A DNA stretch of 64,000 nt from an uncultured bacterium (GTDB taxonomy: Bacteria > Planctomycetota > UBA1135 > GCA-002686595), in NCBI GenBank assembly GCA_938083085.1, contig CALLKX010000014.1, forward strand, positions 237,934 to 301,933, in the 5' to 3' direction. Positions 38,149 through 45,936 of the stretch are shown here, piece after piece. The notes under the pieces are model-generated. The model worked only from the letters and a program-made list of their open reading frames with translations, ran no database searches and had not been told where the DNA came from. Each line of letters begins with the position of its first letter. Within the stretch, counting starts at the first letter, position 1. Made by a program: the position numbers and the translations under genes.

Positions 38149-38690
38149 GTGGCCCACACCGTGCCCCGCGGATCCGGCGCGTCAAGCCCGCGCCGCGGAG
38201 GAATCCGCCTGAGGGGGGGGCCGGCCATGCGGGAGCGGGTGCCCCATGGCGAAGCGGCCAGATCGAGGCCCGGCTGCCCGTCGCGAGCCGGCTGCGGGAT
38301 CGCGAGCCGGCCTGGGGAGCTCGCTGCGACAGGGAGCCGGCCGTGGAGGAGGCCGTGGAGGAGGCCATTCCGAAGGTCGCCCCCTGGGCGCCGCTCGCGC
38401 CCTCTCGACCCTGCGCCCCCCTCTCGCCCCCGTTGACCACGGGGTCCGCCGAGGGCCGCGACCGAGGGCACAGCACGCCACCAAGAGGGTGACCTTTCAG
38501 GCGACCTCCGAACCAAGAGGGCCCCAGCCATGGGGTCCCAGCCATGGCCGCCATGCGACTGGCTGCCCGAGATGGCTGCCCGAGGCGGCTGCGCGCGGCG
38601 CACCCCCACGAGGAGTCTCCGTTCCGCCCAAGGCACCGGCGGTTCATGTGGTATCGCCCCCGCTCGACCGCCAGAATCTGCCGCAGCGCC
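38149..38690. other. divergent intergenic region with short repeats
   Basis: A 542-bp spacer between trpS (minus) and the WP-repeat lipoprotein (plus). It contains two copies of GCCGTGGAGGAG (about 38341-38364), a repeated GCGAGCCGGC and other decayed repeats. No gene or RNA was recognised. It should hold both promoters. Confidence 0.5.
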
Positions 38691-40382
38691 ATGACCGCTG
38701 TTCCTCACATCCATCCGGGGCCCTCTGAAGGGAGCTCCGCAGCGCCCGCCCACGGGGGCCTGCGCCCAAGGCGCCCCTTGAGCCTGCGCCGCGGCATCCT
38801 TCTCGCGGCGCTGTCGTTCTGCGCAGCGTGCGCGGGGCCCTCGACGGAACGCAACCTGGCTCCGTTGTTCTCCTCCCACTCCGCTGCTGGTGGCGTGCCC
38901 GAGGTAGAGGCCCTCGGAGGCGCGGTCCTGACCCGCCGGGACCCGAGCTCCGGCGACCGGCGCTACTGGGCCGTCCGGCCCATCGTCTCCAGCGAGCGAG
39001 AGCCGGACGGTGACCAGCGCTCCTGGTTCATCCCACCGTTCGGCCAGATCAAGAAGGACGCCTCCCAGCAGTCGGAGGTGTCCCAGTTCATCCCCCTGGT
39101 TCGATACGCCAGCCAGGTAGAGGACGACGGGTTCAAGACCTGGTCACTGCTGGTCCTTCCGGGGATCTATCTGTCCTCCCACGAGGACGGCCGGGTTCAG
39201 CGCGCCTTCTTCCCGTTCGGCGGCGTGGTCGAGAACTTCCTCTCCCTCGACCGCGGCACCTTCGTGCTGTTCCCGCTCTGGCTGCGGACAGAGCGCTACG
39301 GGCGGACGACGGACCACTTCCTCTGGCCGTTCTTCTCCTACTCCCGCGGGTCCGGCGGAACCGCCTGGCGAGCGTGGCCCCTCGCAGGCAACGTGAGCTG
39401 GGACGGCCGGTACGACCGCTGGTTCTTCCTCTGGCCCTTCTTCCACTGGCAGCGCACCGACCTCCAGTTCGGGGATGAGCAGGAGCGGTCCTCGTGGATG
39501 TTCTGGCCCCTGGGCGGGCAGGCCCGACGTGAACAGGCTTCGAGCACGTCCGTGCTCTGGCCGCTGTTCGGCTACGCCAAGGACGAGCGGACGGGGTTCT
39601 GGGCGTGGGACGGCCCGTGGCCGCTCGTGGTCTTCCAAGGGGGCGACCCCGAGCGCGCGACGCGCAAGCGCTTGTGGCCCTTCTATTCCTCCTACAAGGG
39701 CGACGGCATGACCTCGAAGTGGGTCGCGTGGCCGCTGGTGAACTGGCGCCACGAGGAGTACGACGACGGGACCAAGGACGCCTTCAAGGCGTTCCCCCTC
39801 TGGCGCAGCTACACGCGGGAGCGGACCTACGTCACCCCCCAGTCCACCGGCCCCCTGGGCACAGAGCGCTACCGCAAGGCCTGGCCCTTCGGTCGTGTGC
39901 GGACCGCCCCCGGCCTGAGCGATCTCCACGTCGTGGACCTCAACCCGTTCCCCGACTACGACTTCGTGGACGAGCACTACGCCTGGCTCTGGGAACTCTA
40001 TAGCCGGCGCCGAAACGGAGAGGAGGTCCGCGCGCGCTCCTGGCTCGGGCTATGGCGGCGCGAGAAGGACGCGGACGAGGACCGCCGCTCCCTCAGCTTC
40101 CTGTGGAGCGCGCGAGACTACACCCGCGCTGGCCAGGAGGCCCGCGAGCGCTCGCTGCTCCTCGGGCTGCTCCGATATCGCACGACGGACACCGGAGGCT
40201 TCGAGCTGCTCGCCCCCTCCTTCCCCGGCCCAGGCTGGCCCATGCGCCGGACCCCCTCCTCCACCGCGCCCGCGCTCGGCCCCCACCGGACCGCCGCCGA
40301 CGCGCCCCCGGCGCCGCTAATCGGGGCCGATCGCCTGACGCGCCCCCTGGCATTGCCCCCCGATTCCACGCCGAGTCGTTGA
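38691..40382 (+). CDS. lipoprotein with repeated Trp-Pro (WP) motifs
   Basis: A 563-residue protein from ATG 38691. TTG 38778 would give a shorter, more typical signal peptide (SLRRGILLAALSFCAACAG) and may be the true start. The lipobox is CAAC. The mature chain is extremely rich in Trp, Phe, Arg and Tyr and repeats the motif (L/F)WP(F/L) about every 25-30 residues: FLWPFFSYSRG, WRAWPLAGN, FFLWPFFHW, MFWPLGGQ, VLWPLFGY, RLWPFYSSY, VAWPLVNW, KAWPFGRV. These alternate with polar turns. The regular strand-turn rhythm suggests a beta-barrel or beta-helix-like envelope protein. It lies 32 bp before the MlaE-like permease gene on the same strand, so a part in lipid transport between membranes is possible. 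Confidence 0.75.
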   Translation: MTAVPHIHPGPSEGSSAAPAHGGLRPRRPLSLRRGILLAALSFCAACAGPSTERNLAPLFSSHSAAGGVPEVEALGGAVLTRRDPSSGDRRYWAVRPIVSSEREPDGDQRSWFIPPFGQIKKDASQQSEVSQFIPLVRYASQVEDDGFKTWSLLVLPGIYLSSHEDGRVQRAFFPFGGVVENFLSLDRGTFVLFPLWLRTERYGRTTDHFLWPFFSYSRGSGGTAWRAWPLAGNVSWDGRYDRWFFLWPFFHWQRTDLQFGDEQERSSWMFWPLGGQARREQASSTSVLWPLFGYAKDERTGFWAWDGPWPLVVFQGGDPERATRKRLWPFYSSYKGDGMTSKWVAWPLVNWRHEEYDDGTKDAFKAFPLWRSYTRERTYVTPQSTGPLGTERYRKAWPFGRVRTAPGLSDLHVVDLNPFPDYDFVDEHYAWLWELYSRRRNGEEVRARSWLGLWRREKDADEDRRSLSFLWSARDYTRAGQEARERSLLLGLLRYRTTDTGGFELLAPSFPGPGWPMRRTPSSTAPALGPHRTAADAPPAPLIGADRLTRPLALPPDSTPSR

Positions 40383-40414
40383 TTCCGGCTCCCCAGGCCC
40401 TGATCGTGCCCGTG

Positions 40415-41287
40415 ATGACCCCCCTGGCCCAACTCCTGGCCGCCGCCCCCGGGTGGCTCGCAGACGCCCTCCCCTTCGCCTTCGTGGCGGGGCTGGTCTA
40501 CGTCTTGATGCAGGCCTCCTGGTTTCGCGCGACGGTGGTCGAGATGGGCTCGACCCTGGAGCTGGCCGCGGCCACGGCCATGCGCCTCCATCACCTGCCG
40601 CGGCGTTCCCGCTGGCTCATGGAGCAGCTCTTCGCGGCGGGCGTCCGGAACATGCACGTCGTCCTGTTGGTCGGGCTCTTCATGGGGATGATCGTCTCCC
40701 TCCAGACCGGGATCGAGCTCTCCCGCTTCGGGCAGCAGGATCAGATCGGCACGATTGTCGCCGCGAGCATGACCCGAGAGATGGGCCCGTTCATCACGTC
40801 GGTGGTCCTCGCCGCGACCACCGGGAGTGCCCTGGCGGCGGAGCTCGGGACGATGTCCGTGTCTGACGAGCTGTCCGCGCTGGAGGTCATGTCGGTCGAC
40901 CGCACCTCCTTCCTCGTGGTGCCGCGCGTGGCGGCGCTCATGATCATCGCGCCGGTCCTGACGATCCTCTGCGACACGATCGGCATCGTGGGCGGCGGGT
41001 TCGTCGCCTCGAGCCAACTCGGCGTCCCCCTGGCCCAGTACACCGAGAGCGCCCTCGACGCTCTGCAGGAGAAGGGGGCGCTCATCCCCGTCCCGATGGA
41101 CGTCTACTCCGGCCTGTTCAAGTCCGTCATCTTCGGCGGGCTGATCGCGATCATCTCCTGCGCCAGCGGCCTCGTGGCCCGGGGCGGCGCCCTCGGCGTG
41201 GGCCGCGCGACGAGCCGCGCGGTTCGGGACTCCATCATCGCGGTGATCGTCGCGAACTACTTTCTCACGTGGTTCCTCTACCGATGA
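40415..41287 (+). CDS. mlaE: MlaE-type ABC lipid transporter permease
   Basis: A 290-residue membrane protein starting at ATG 40415 (MTPLAQLLAAAPGWLAD). It follows the MlaE pattern with five to six membrane segments: VLLVGLFMGMIVSLQTGIELSRFGQQD, TREMGPFITSVVLAATTGSALAAELGTMSVSDELSALEVM (the family's conserved E.GTM..SEE-like stretch) and a C-terminal IIAVIVANYFLTWFLY. It forms the inner-membrane permease of an Mla/MCE phospholipid trafficking complex. Its stop overlaps the ATPase gene start (ATGA at 41284-41287). The symbol is given by family, not by demonstrated function. Confidence 0.94.
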   Translation: MTPLAQLLAAAPGWLADALPFAFVAGLVYVLMQASWFRATVVEMGSTLELAAATAMRLHHLPRRSRWLMEQLFAAGVRNMHVVLLVGLFMGMIVSLQTGIELSRFGQQDQIGTIVAASMTREMGPFITSVVLAATTGSALAAELGTMSVSDELSALEVMSVDRTSFLVVPRVAALMIIAPVLTILCDTIGIVGGGFVASSQLGVPLAQYTESALDALQEKGALIPVPMDVYSGLFKSVIFGGLIAIISCASGLVARGGALGVGRATSRAVRDSIIAVIVANYFLTWFLYR

Positions 41288-42063
41288 CCACCGGCGACAC
41301 CACCACCGACGCCCCCGGCGCGCGAGACGTCATCGTGCGCTTCGAGGACGTCCACAAGGCCTTCGGGTCCCAGCATGTACTGCGAGGGCTCTCCTTCGAC
41401 GTCCAGCGAGGCAAGGTCCTCGGGATCATGGGCGGCTCAGGCACAGGCAAGTCGGTTGCCCTGCGCCATGTGATCGGCTTGCTTCAGCCAGACTCCGGCC
41501 GGGTCGAGGTCGAGGGACGGAACGTCCCGGATCTGAGCGCTGACGACCTCGGCGAGCTACGCAAGCGCATGGGCTATGTCTTCCAGGAGGGCGCGCTCAT
41601 CAACTGGCTCACCGTCGAGGAGAACCTGGCGCTGCCGCTCGTGGAGAACACCGACCTCGGTCGCGGCGAGATCGCTGACCGCGTCGCGGAGAAGCTGGCC
41701 ATGGTCCATATCCCAGACGCGGGCAAGAAGCTCCCGTCCGAGATCTCCGGCGGGATGAAGAAGCGCGTCGGCCTGGCGCGTGCCCTCATCGTCGAGCCGG
41801 ACATCCTCCTGTACGACGAGCCCAATGCCGGGCTGGACCCGGAGATCTCGCGCTCGATCAACGACCTCATGCGCGAGATCGCCGAGAGTCACGCGAGCAC
41901 GGCGCTGGTGGTCGAGCACCGCGTCGACTGCATCCGCACCGTGTGCGACGAAGTCGTCTTCCTCCACGAGGGCGAGGCCATCGTGCACGAGCCCACCGAG
42001 GAGTTCCTGCGCCCCTCACACCCCCGCTTGATCGAGTTCCTCGGGCCCGACGCCCTGAGCTGA
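41284..42063 (+). CDS. mlaF: MlaF-type ABC transporter ATPase
   Basis: A 259-residue ATPase (ATG 41284, overlapping the permease stop). Walker A is GGSGTGKS, the Q-loop is in VFQEGALINWLTVEEN, the signature is ISGGMKKRVGLARAL (MlaF type, with GGMKKR in place of GGQQQR), Walker B is ILLYDEPNAGLDP, and the switch His is in LVVEHR. It powers the MlaE permease for phospholipid movement between inner and outer membranes. Here the usual Walker B companion motif reads NAGLDP rather than TAGLDP. The next gene begins 5 bp downstream. Confidence 0.95.
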   Translation: MTTGDTTTDAPGARDVIVRFEDVHKAFGSQHVLRGLSFDVQRGKVLGIMGGSGTGKSVALRHVIGLLQPDSGRVEVEGRNVPDLSADDLGELRKRMGYVFQEGALINWLTVEENLALPLVENTDLGRGEIADRVAEKLAMVHIPDAGKKLPSEISGGMKKRVGLARALIVEPDILLYDEPNAGLDPEISRSINDLMREIAESHASTALVVEHRVDCIRTVCDEVVFLHEGEAIVHEPTEEFLRPSHPRLIEFLGPDALS

Positions 42064-42068
42064 CCGCC

Positions 42069-43253
42069 ATGACTCCCCGCCGACATCTCTCCCTCGGGCT
42101 GCTCTTCCTGGGCGCCATCTCGATCCTCTCGTACTACACCCTGTTCAAGACGGACTTCTCGCTCTTCGAGAGCAAGCAGAGCATCGTCGCGTACGCCGAA
42201 GATGCACGCGGGCTTCGCAAGGGCGCTCCGGTGCTCTTCGCCGGCGTCCGCTGGGGCAAGGTGGAGTCCGTCGTACCGGACATCGAGCGACCGCGCGCCG
42301 AGCGCGTGCGCGTCGGCATCACTCTGGATCAGCCCATCGTGCTCTTCGGGGACCACGTCGTGCGGATCGAGTCGGCGTCCGTCCTCGGCGGCGTGCAGCT
42401 GAGCATCGATCCGGGCTCTCGCGAAACTGGTTCCGTGGACCTCGCCGCACCGCTCCAAGCCTCCAGCGCGCCCGACGTGCTCGCCGCCCTCGGAGAGCTG
42501 GTGGATGAGAACCGTGAGTCGATTCGGAACTCGGTCGCAGGCCTCGAGCAGGTCATGGCGAGCCTGAACGGCGCCGAGGGGACCTTCGGGCGCCTGCTCA
42601 ACGACGAGCAGACCGCCAACAGCGTGGTGGCGACGATCGAGTCCGCCCAGGGCACCTTTGACAACATCGAGGCCCTCACCGAGGAGCTCCGCGGCGGGCA
42701 GGGCACCATCGGCAAGCTCATCTACGACGAGAAGCTCTACAACGACATCGAGGAGTTCGTCCGCGGCCTTGACGAGACCGTGGCCGACGCTCGCAAGCTC
42801 ATGGCGGACGCGAGGGACGGAGAGGGGGTCATCTCGACCTTGATCTATGACCCCGCCGTCGCGGCGAGCACCCGTGAGATCGTCGAATCCCTACGCTCAT
42901 CCTTGGAGAAGGTAGACCGCGGTGATGGGACGCTCGCGAGGCTCATCAACGACCCGACCATCGCCAACGACCTGGAGGCCGCGCTCAAGGGCTTCAACAA
43001 CCCCGAGGGCACCGTCGGGCGCCTGCTGAACGAGCCGGAGATCTACGACAACCTCCTGGCCCTCTCCGCCGACGCGGCTGACGCGGCCGCGGCGATCAAG
43101 GAGCAGCGCGGCACGCTCGGCATCTTGATCAACGACGACACCATTGCCACGGATATCGAGCGAGCCCTGAGGACGCTGACAGGCGGCCTCGAGGAGCAGC
43201 GAGAGGCCGCGCCCATCGCGACGTTCCTCTCCACCGTGTTCCTCGGCTTCTGA
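42069..43253 (+). CDS. mlaD: MlaD-like MCE-domain protein
   Basis: A 394-residue protein (ATG 42069) with one N-terminal membrane anchor (LSLGLLFLGAISILSYYTL). The MCE domain (about residues 35-125) shows IVAYAEDARGLRKGAPVLFAGVRWGKVESV and SASVLGGVQLSIDPGS. After it, about 250 residues of coiled helix carry six copies of a G(T)xGxLxxD-type element: EGTFGRLLNDE, QGTIGKLIYDE, EGVISTLIYDP, DGTLARLINDP, EGTVGRLLNEP and RGTLGILINDD. MCE proteins form hexameric rings that conduct lipids. The long repeat tail is common in planctomycete and deltaproteobacterial relatives and may form a needle. It ends the Mla operon, followed by a strong stem-loop. Confidence 0.9.
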   Translation: MTPRRHLSLGLLFLGAISILSYYTLFKTDFSLFESKQSIVAYAEDARGLRKGAPVLFAGVRWGKVESVVPDIERPRAERVRVGITLDQPIVLFGDHVVRIESASVLGGVQLSIDPGSRETGSVDLAAPLQASSAPDVLAALGELVDENRESIRNSVAGLEQVMASLNGAEGTFGRLLNDEQTANSVVATIESAQGTFDNIEALTEELRGGQGTIGKLIYDEKLYNDIEEFVRGLDETVADARKLMADARDGEGVISTLIYDPAVAASTREIVESLRSSLEKVDRGDGTLARLINDPTIANDLEAALKGFNNPEGTVGRLLNEPEIYDNLLALSADAADAAAAIKEQRGTLGILINDDTIATDIERALRTLTGGLEEQREAAPIATFLSTVFLGF

Positions 43254-43558
43254 TCCACCGCTCCCCGGCTGCTGCCTCCCCCGGCTGCCGCAGCCGGGGG
43301 AGGCAGCAGCCGGGGGAGGTCGGCTCGGGTCAGCTCCGTCTCTTCCGGCAGAGCAGCCGATTCACCGCCGCGCTCCCCTGGCGGACCAAGCGCCGGCAGG
43401 GACCGGCCGCAGCCCCTGCCCATCGCCATGCACGCGCCGGGCGCCCCTCGTCGCAGCGGGGCCGCGGGGCGCTGCCGCCCGCCCCTGATTCGCGGCCCCC
43501 GGCGTCCCGTTCGCCGGGTCAACGCCGCTTCGCCAGGTCAACACCGCGCTCGCGCGGC
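43254..43558. other. convergent intergenic region
   Basis: A 305-bp spacer between the Mla operon (plus) and ribE (minus). The long hairpin at 43265-43313 occupies its left end. The rest is GC-rich with short repeats (CGCCGCTTCGCCAGGTCAAC-like near 43525-43550). No gene was seen. Confidence 0.5.
43265..43313. terminator. long terminator hairpin after the Mla operon
   Basis: A perfect 23-bp inverted repeat (43265-43287 and 43291-43313) with a CCG loop; imperfect pairing extends further outward. It starts 11 bp after the mlaD stop, between convergent genes. There is no T-run. Confidence 0.75.
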
Positions 43559-44236
43559 TCAGGGCTGGGGCGTCAACCGCTCGACCCACTTGGCGATCAG
43601 ATCCGCCTCCAGATGGATCGGGTCCCCGGAGGTGAGGTGAGCGAGGTGGGTGCGATTCAGGGTGTGAGGGATGACCGCGACGTCGAAGCAGCGATCGCGG
43701 GGGTCAACGACCGTGAGGCTGATCCCGTCGATCGTGATACTGCCCTTGTCCACCAGGTAGCGCTCGAAGCCCTGGGGCACCTCGAAGGAGAAGACCGCCC
43801 CCCCGTCCCCTGCGTCACGACGACCGACGGCGCTCCCAAGGGTGTCCACATGCCCGCTGACCATGTGCCCGCCGAGCCGGTCCCCGACCCGCAGGGCCCG
43901 CTCCACGTTGACCACCGTCCCGGCCGCGGCGCGGCCGCGGAACCAGGTCCGCTCGATGGTCTCGGCCGTCAGGTCGAACGCCATGTCAGGCCCGGAGGCG
44001 CCGGCCTCAGCCGGGGGGTCGAGCAGCTCGGCGACCGTCAGGCAGGCCCCGGCCACGGCGATGCTATCTCCTATCGAGGCGCTCCAGGCCTCGGTGGAGC
44101 TCGGCCCCCAGCCCCCAGGGGCCTGCTCGAGGGCCAGATCGGCCTCCCCTGGGGAGGGCAGGATCAGGCGGGCACCGGTCCCGACGACCTCGTAGGAGCG
44201 GATCGGAACGGCGGCTTCAACGAGTCCGGTGAACAT
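43559..44236 (-). CDS. ribE: riboflavin synthase, alpha chain
   Basis: A 225-residue enzyme starting at the usual MFTGLVEAAV (ATG 44236). It consists of two lumazine-binding barrels: residues about 1-110 (SIGDSIAVAGACLTV) and about 110-215 (RVGDRLGGHMVSGHVDTLG; DKGSITIDGISLTVV). It dismutates two 6,7-dimethyl-8-ribityllumazine molecules to riboflavin in the cytoplasm. Length fits (about 200-220). No FMN riboswitch was seen in the 116-bp upstream spacer shared with trmD. It is monocistronic here, without other rib genes. Confidence 0.96.
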   Translation of the reverse strand: MFTGLVEAAVPIRSYEVVGTGARLILPSPGEADLALEQAPGGWGPSSTEAWSASIGDSIAVAGACLTVAELLDPPAEAGASGPDMAFDLTAETIERTWFRGRAAAGTVVNVERALRVGDRLGGHMVSGHVDTLGSAVGRRDAGDGGAVFSFEVPQGFERYLVDKGSITIDGISLTVVDPRDRCFDVAVIPHTLNRTHLAHLTSGDPIHLEADLIAKWVERLTPQP

Positions 44237-44343
44237 GGCGCAGAGGGGGGAGGAGTGAGGGGGACGCGGGGCGCGGCAGAGCCGGGTCCGTGGACGGCCA
44301 CAAGTGAGGTCCAACCGGGGGCGCACAGCGAGCCCAGGGTTGC

Positions 44344-44348
44344 GGAGG
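44344..44348 (+). promoter_or_regulatory. ribosome binding site deciding the trmD start
   Basis: GGAGG at 44344-44348 stands 4 bases before TTG 44353. It is a strong Shine-Dalgarno match in a window where most genes have weak ones, and it favours TTG 44353 over GTG 44407 as the trmD start. Confidence 0.6.
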
Positions 44349-44352
44349 AATA

Positions 44353-45126
44353 TTGACCTCTGAGGGCCCCGGCACTACCCTGCTGGGCCTTTATCCGGGC
44401 CTTCCGGTGCTCTTTTCCATCCTCACGCTCTTCCCCGAGGCCATCGAGTCCTACCAGGACGTTGGCATTCTCGGGATCGCCCGTGCCCGCGGTCTACTGA
44501 CCACGCGCACGGTGAACTTCCGTGACTTCACTCGCGACCGTCACCGCACGGTGGACGACCGCCCCTTCGGTGGCGGCCCCGGCATGGTGCTCAAGCCCGA
44601 GCCGATCACCGAGGCCATCGAGTGGATCGAGCAGCGCTTCGGACCTCACCGCCGGATCGCCCTCACCCCCGACGGAGCGCCGCTCACCCAGACCATGGTT
44701 GAGGGGCTCGCCTCGGCTCCCGAAGGCGGCGCCGATCCGCTGCCGGTGCTCCTGCTCTGCGGCCGCTACGAGGGCTTCGACGAACGCGTCCTGGAACTCC
44801 ACGAGTTCGAGCGACTCTCCATCGGCGACTACGTGCTCGCCGGGGGTGAACTCCCCGCGCTTGTTCTCCTCGAGTCCGTGTCGCGGCTGATCCCCGGAGT
44901 TCTCGGCGACGGCCGCTCCGCTCTGGAAGACTCGTTCTCCGCCGCGGCCGACGGCGGCCTCGACCACCCCCACTACACCAGGCCGCGCGTCTTCCGAGAC
45001 CGCGAGGTCCCCGGCGTACTGCTGGACGGAGATCACTCGAAGATCGCGGCATGGCGCCGCACGCAGCGTGAATCCCGCACCTCCTCCCGCCGCCCGGATC
45101 TGACCGGCGGCAAGGACGAACCCTGA
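44353..45126 (+). CDS. trmD: tRNA (guanine-N1)-methyltransferase
   Basis: A 257-residue SPOUT methyltransferase that makes m1G37 in tRNAs using S-adenosylmethionine. Motifs: ILTLFPEAIESY at the N-terminus, DDRPFGGGPGMVLKPEP (the family hallmark), LLLCGRYEGFDERV and the knot region SIGDYVLAGGELPALVL. TTG 44353 is chosen for its GGAGG ribosome site; this adds about 18 residues before the conserved start, and GTG 44407 would give the typical N-terminus. It precedes rplS, the usual neighbour in bacterial rpsP-rimM-trmD-rplS clusters, though rpsP and rimM are not here. Confidence 0.95.
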   Translation: MTSEGPGTTLLGLYPGLPVLFSILTLFPEAIESYQDVGILGIARARGLLTTRTVNFRDFTRDRHRTVDDRPFGGGPGMVLKPEPITEAIEWIEQRFGPHRRIALTPDGAPLTQTMVEGLASAPEGGADPLPVLLLCGRYEGFDERVLELHEFERLSIGDYVLAGGELPALVLLESVSRLIPGVLGDGRSALEDSFSAAADGGLDHPHYTRPRVFRDREVPGVLLDGDHSKIAAWRRTQRESRTSSRRPDLTGGKDEP

Positions 45127-45299
45127 CCAACGGGGCCCTCAATGAGAGCCCCGCCCGAACACAGCGCGCAGCTCGCGCGCTGTTCCGACAACCCGAAACC
45201 CCAAGCGCTCCCTCTGGGACCGTGGCCTCGCTCATGTGAGCCAGGCCCGACACCATGGAGCCGGCGCCGTCCGTAACCTGGCGACGCCCCTCTAGAGAC

Positions 45300-45740
45300 A
45301 TGAACATCATCCAGCAGATCGAATCCGAGCTCGGCAAGCCCGACGGCACCCTCCCGAGGATCAACGTCGGAGACGACGTCGAGGTCGACTACCTCATCCG
45401 CGAGGGTGAGAAGGAGCGGATCCAGACCTTCAAGGGCCTGGTCCTCGCCGTCCAGGGCCGCAGCATCCGCAAGACCATGGTGGTCCGCCGCATCGTGCAG
45501 GGTGAGGGCGTGGAGCGGACCTTCCCGCTCCACAGCCCGCGCGTCCACGACGTCCGAGTGACCAAGCGCGGCCGGGTGCGCCGCTCGAAGCTGTTCTACA
45601 TGCGCGATCGGGTCGGCAAGTCCACCCGCACGAAGGAGCGTCTCGGCGACAAGGTCCGGGCCGAGCGCGAGACCGAGAAGGCCCGCCGGACCGCCCAGGC
45701 CACCGCGGCCAAGGACTCCTCGAGCAAAGACGGCGAGTGA
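45300..45740 (+). CDS. rplS: 50S ribosomal protein L19
   Basis: A 146-residue ribosomal protein starting at ATG 45300 (MNIIQQIESELGKPDGTLPRI). The core follows L19: VGDDVEVDYLIREGEKERIQTFKGLVLAVQG, KTMVVRRIVQGEGVERTFPLHSP and GRVRRSKLFYMRDRVGKSTRTKERL. It sits at the 30S-50S interface. A Lys/Glu/Ala-rich C-terminal extension of about 25 residues goes beyond the usual 115. It follows trmD by 173 bp and precedes secDF. Confidence 0.97.
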   Translation: MNIIQQIESELGKPDGTLPRINVGDDVEVDYLIREGEKERIQTFKGLVLAVQGRSIRKTMVVRRIVQGEGVERTFPLHSPRVHDVRVTKRGRVRRSKLFYMRDRVGKSTRTKERLGDKVRAERETEKARRTAQATAAKDSSSKDGE

Positions 45741-45936
45741 CGCCATCGCCCGGAGCGGCGCCGCCCCCCAGCGGGGAGGCCGCGCCGCTCCGGTCATCCC
45801 ATCGCGGCGGTCGATTCCCGATCGCAACGACTGAAGCCCAGGCCTCTCCCCTCCCCTGTCCCCCGCGCGGGACACCCAGGCAGCGCAGCCATCGCGCCGC
45901 CGACCCGCTCGAGAGAGCAACGCCCCAGCCGATCCA

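Noticed and set aside
44237..44352. FMN riboswitch upstream of ribE
   Set aside because: The 116-bp spacer has none of the conserved RFN-element sequence blocks and is too short for the full structure with a promoter.
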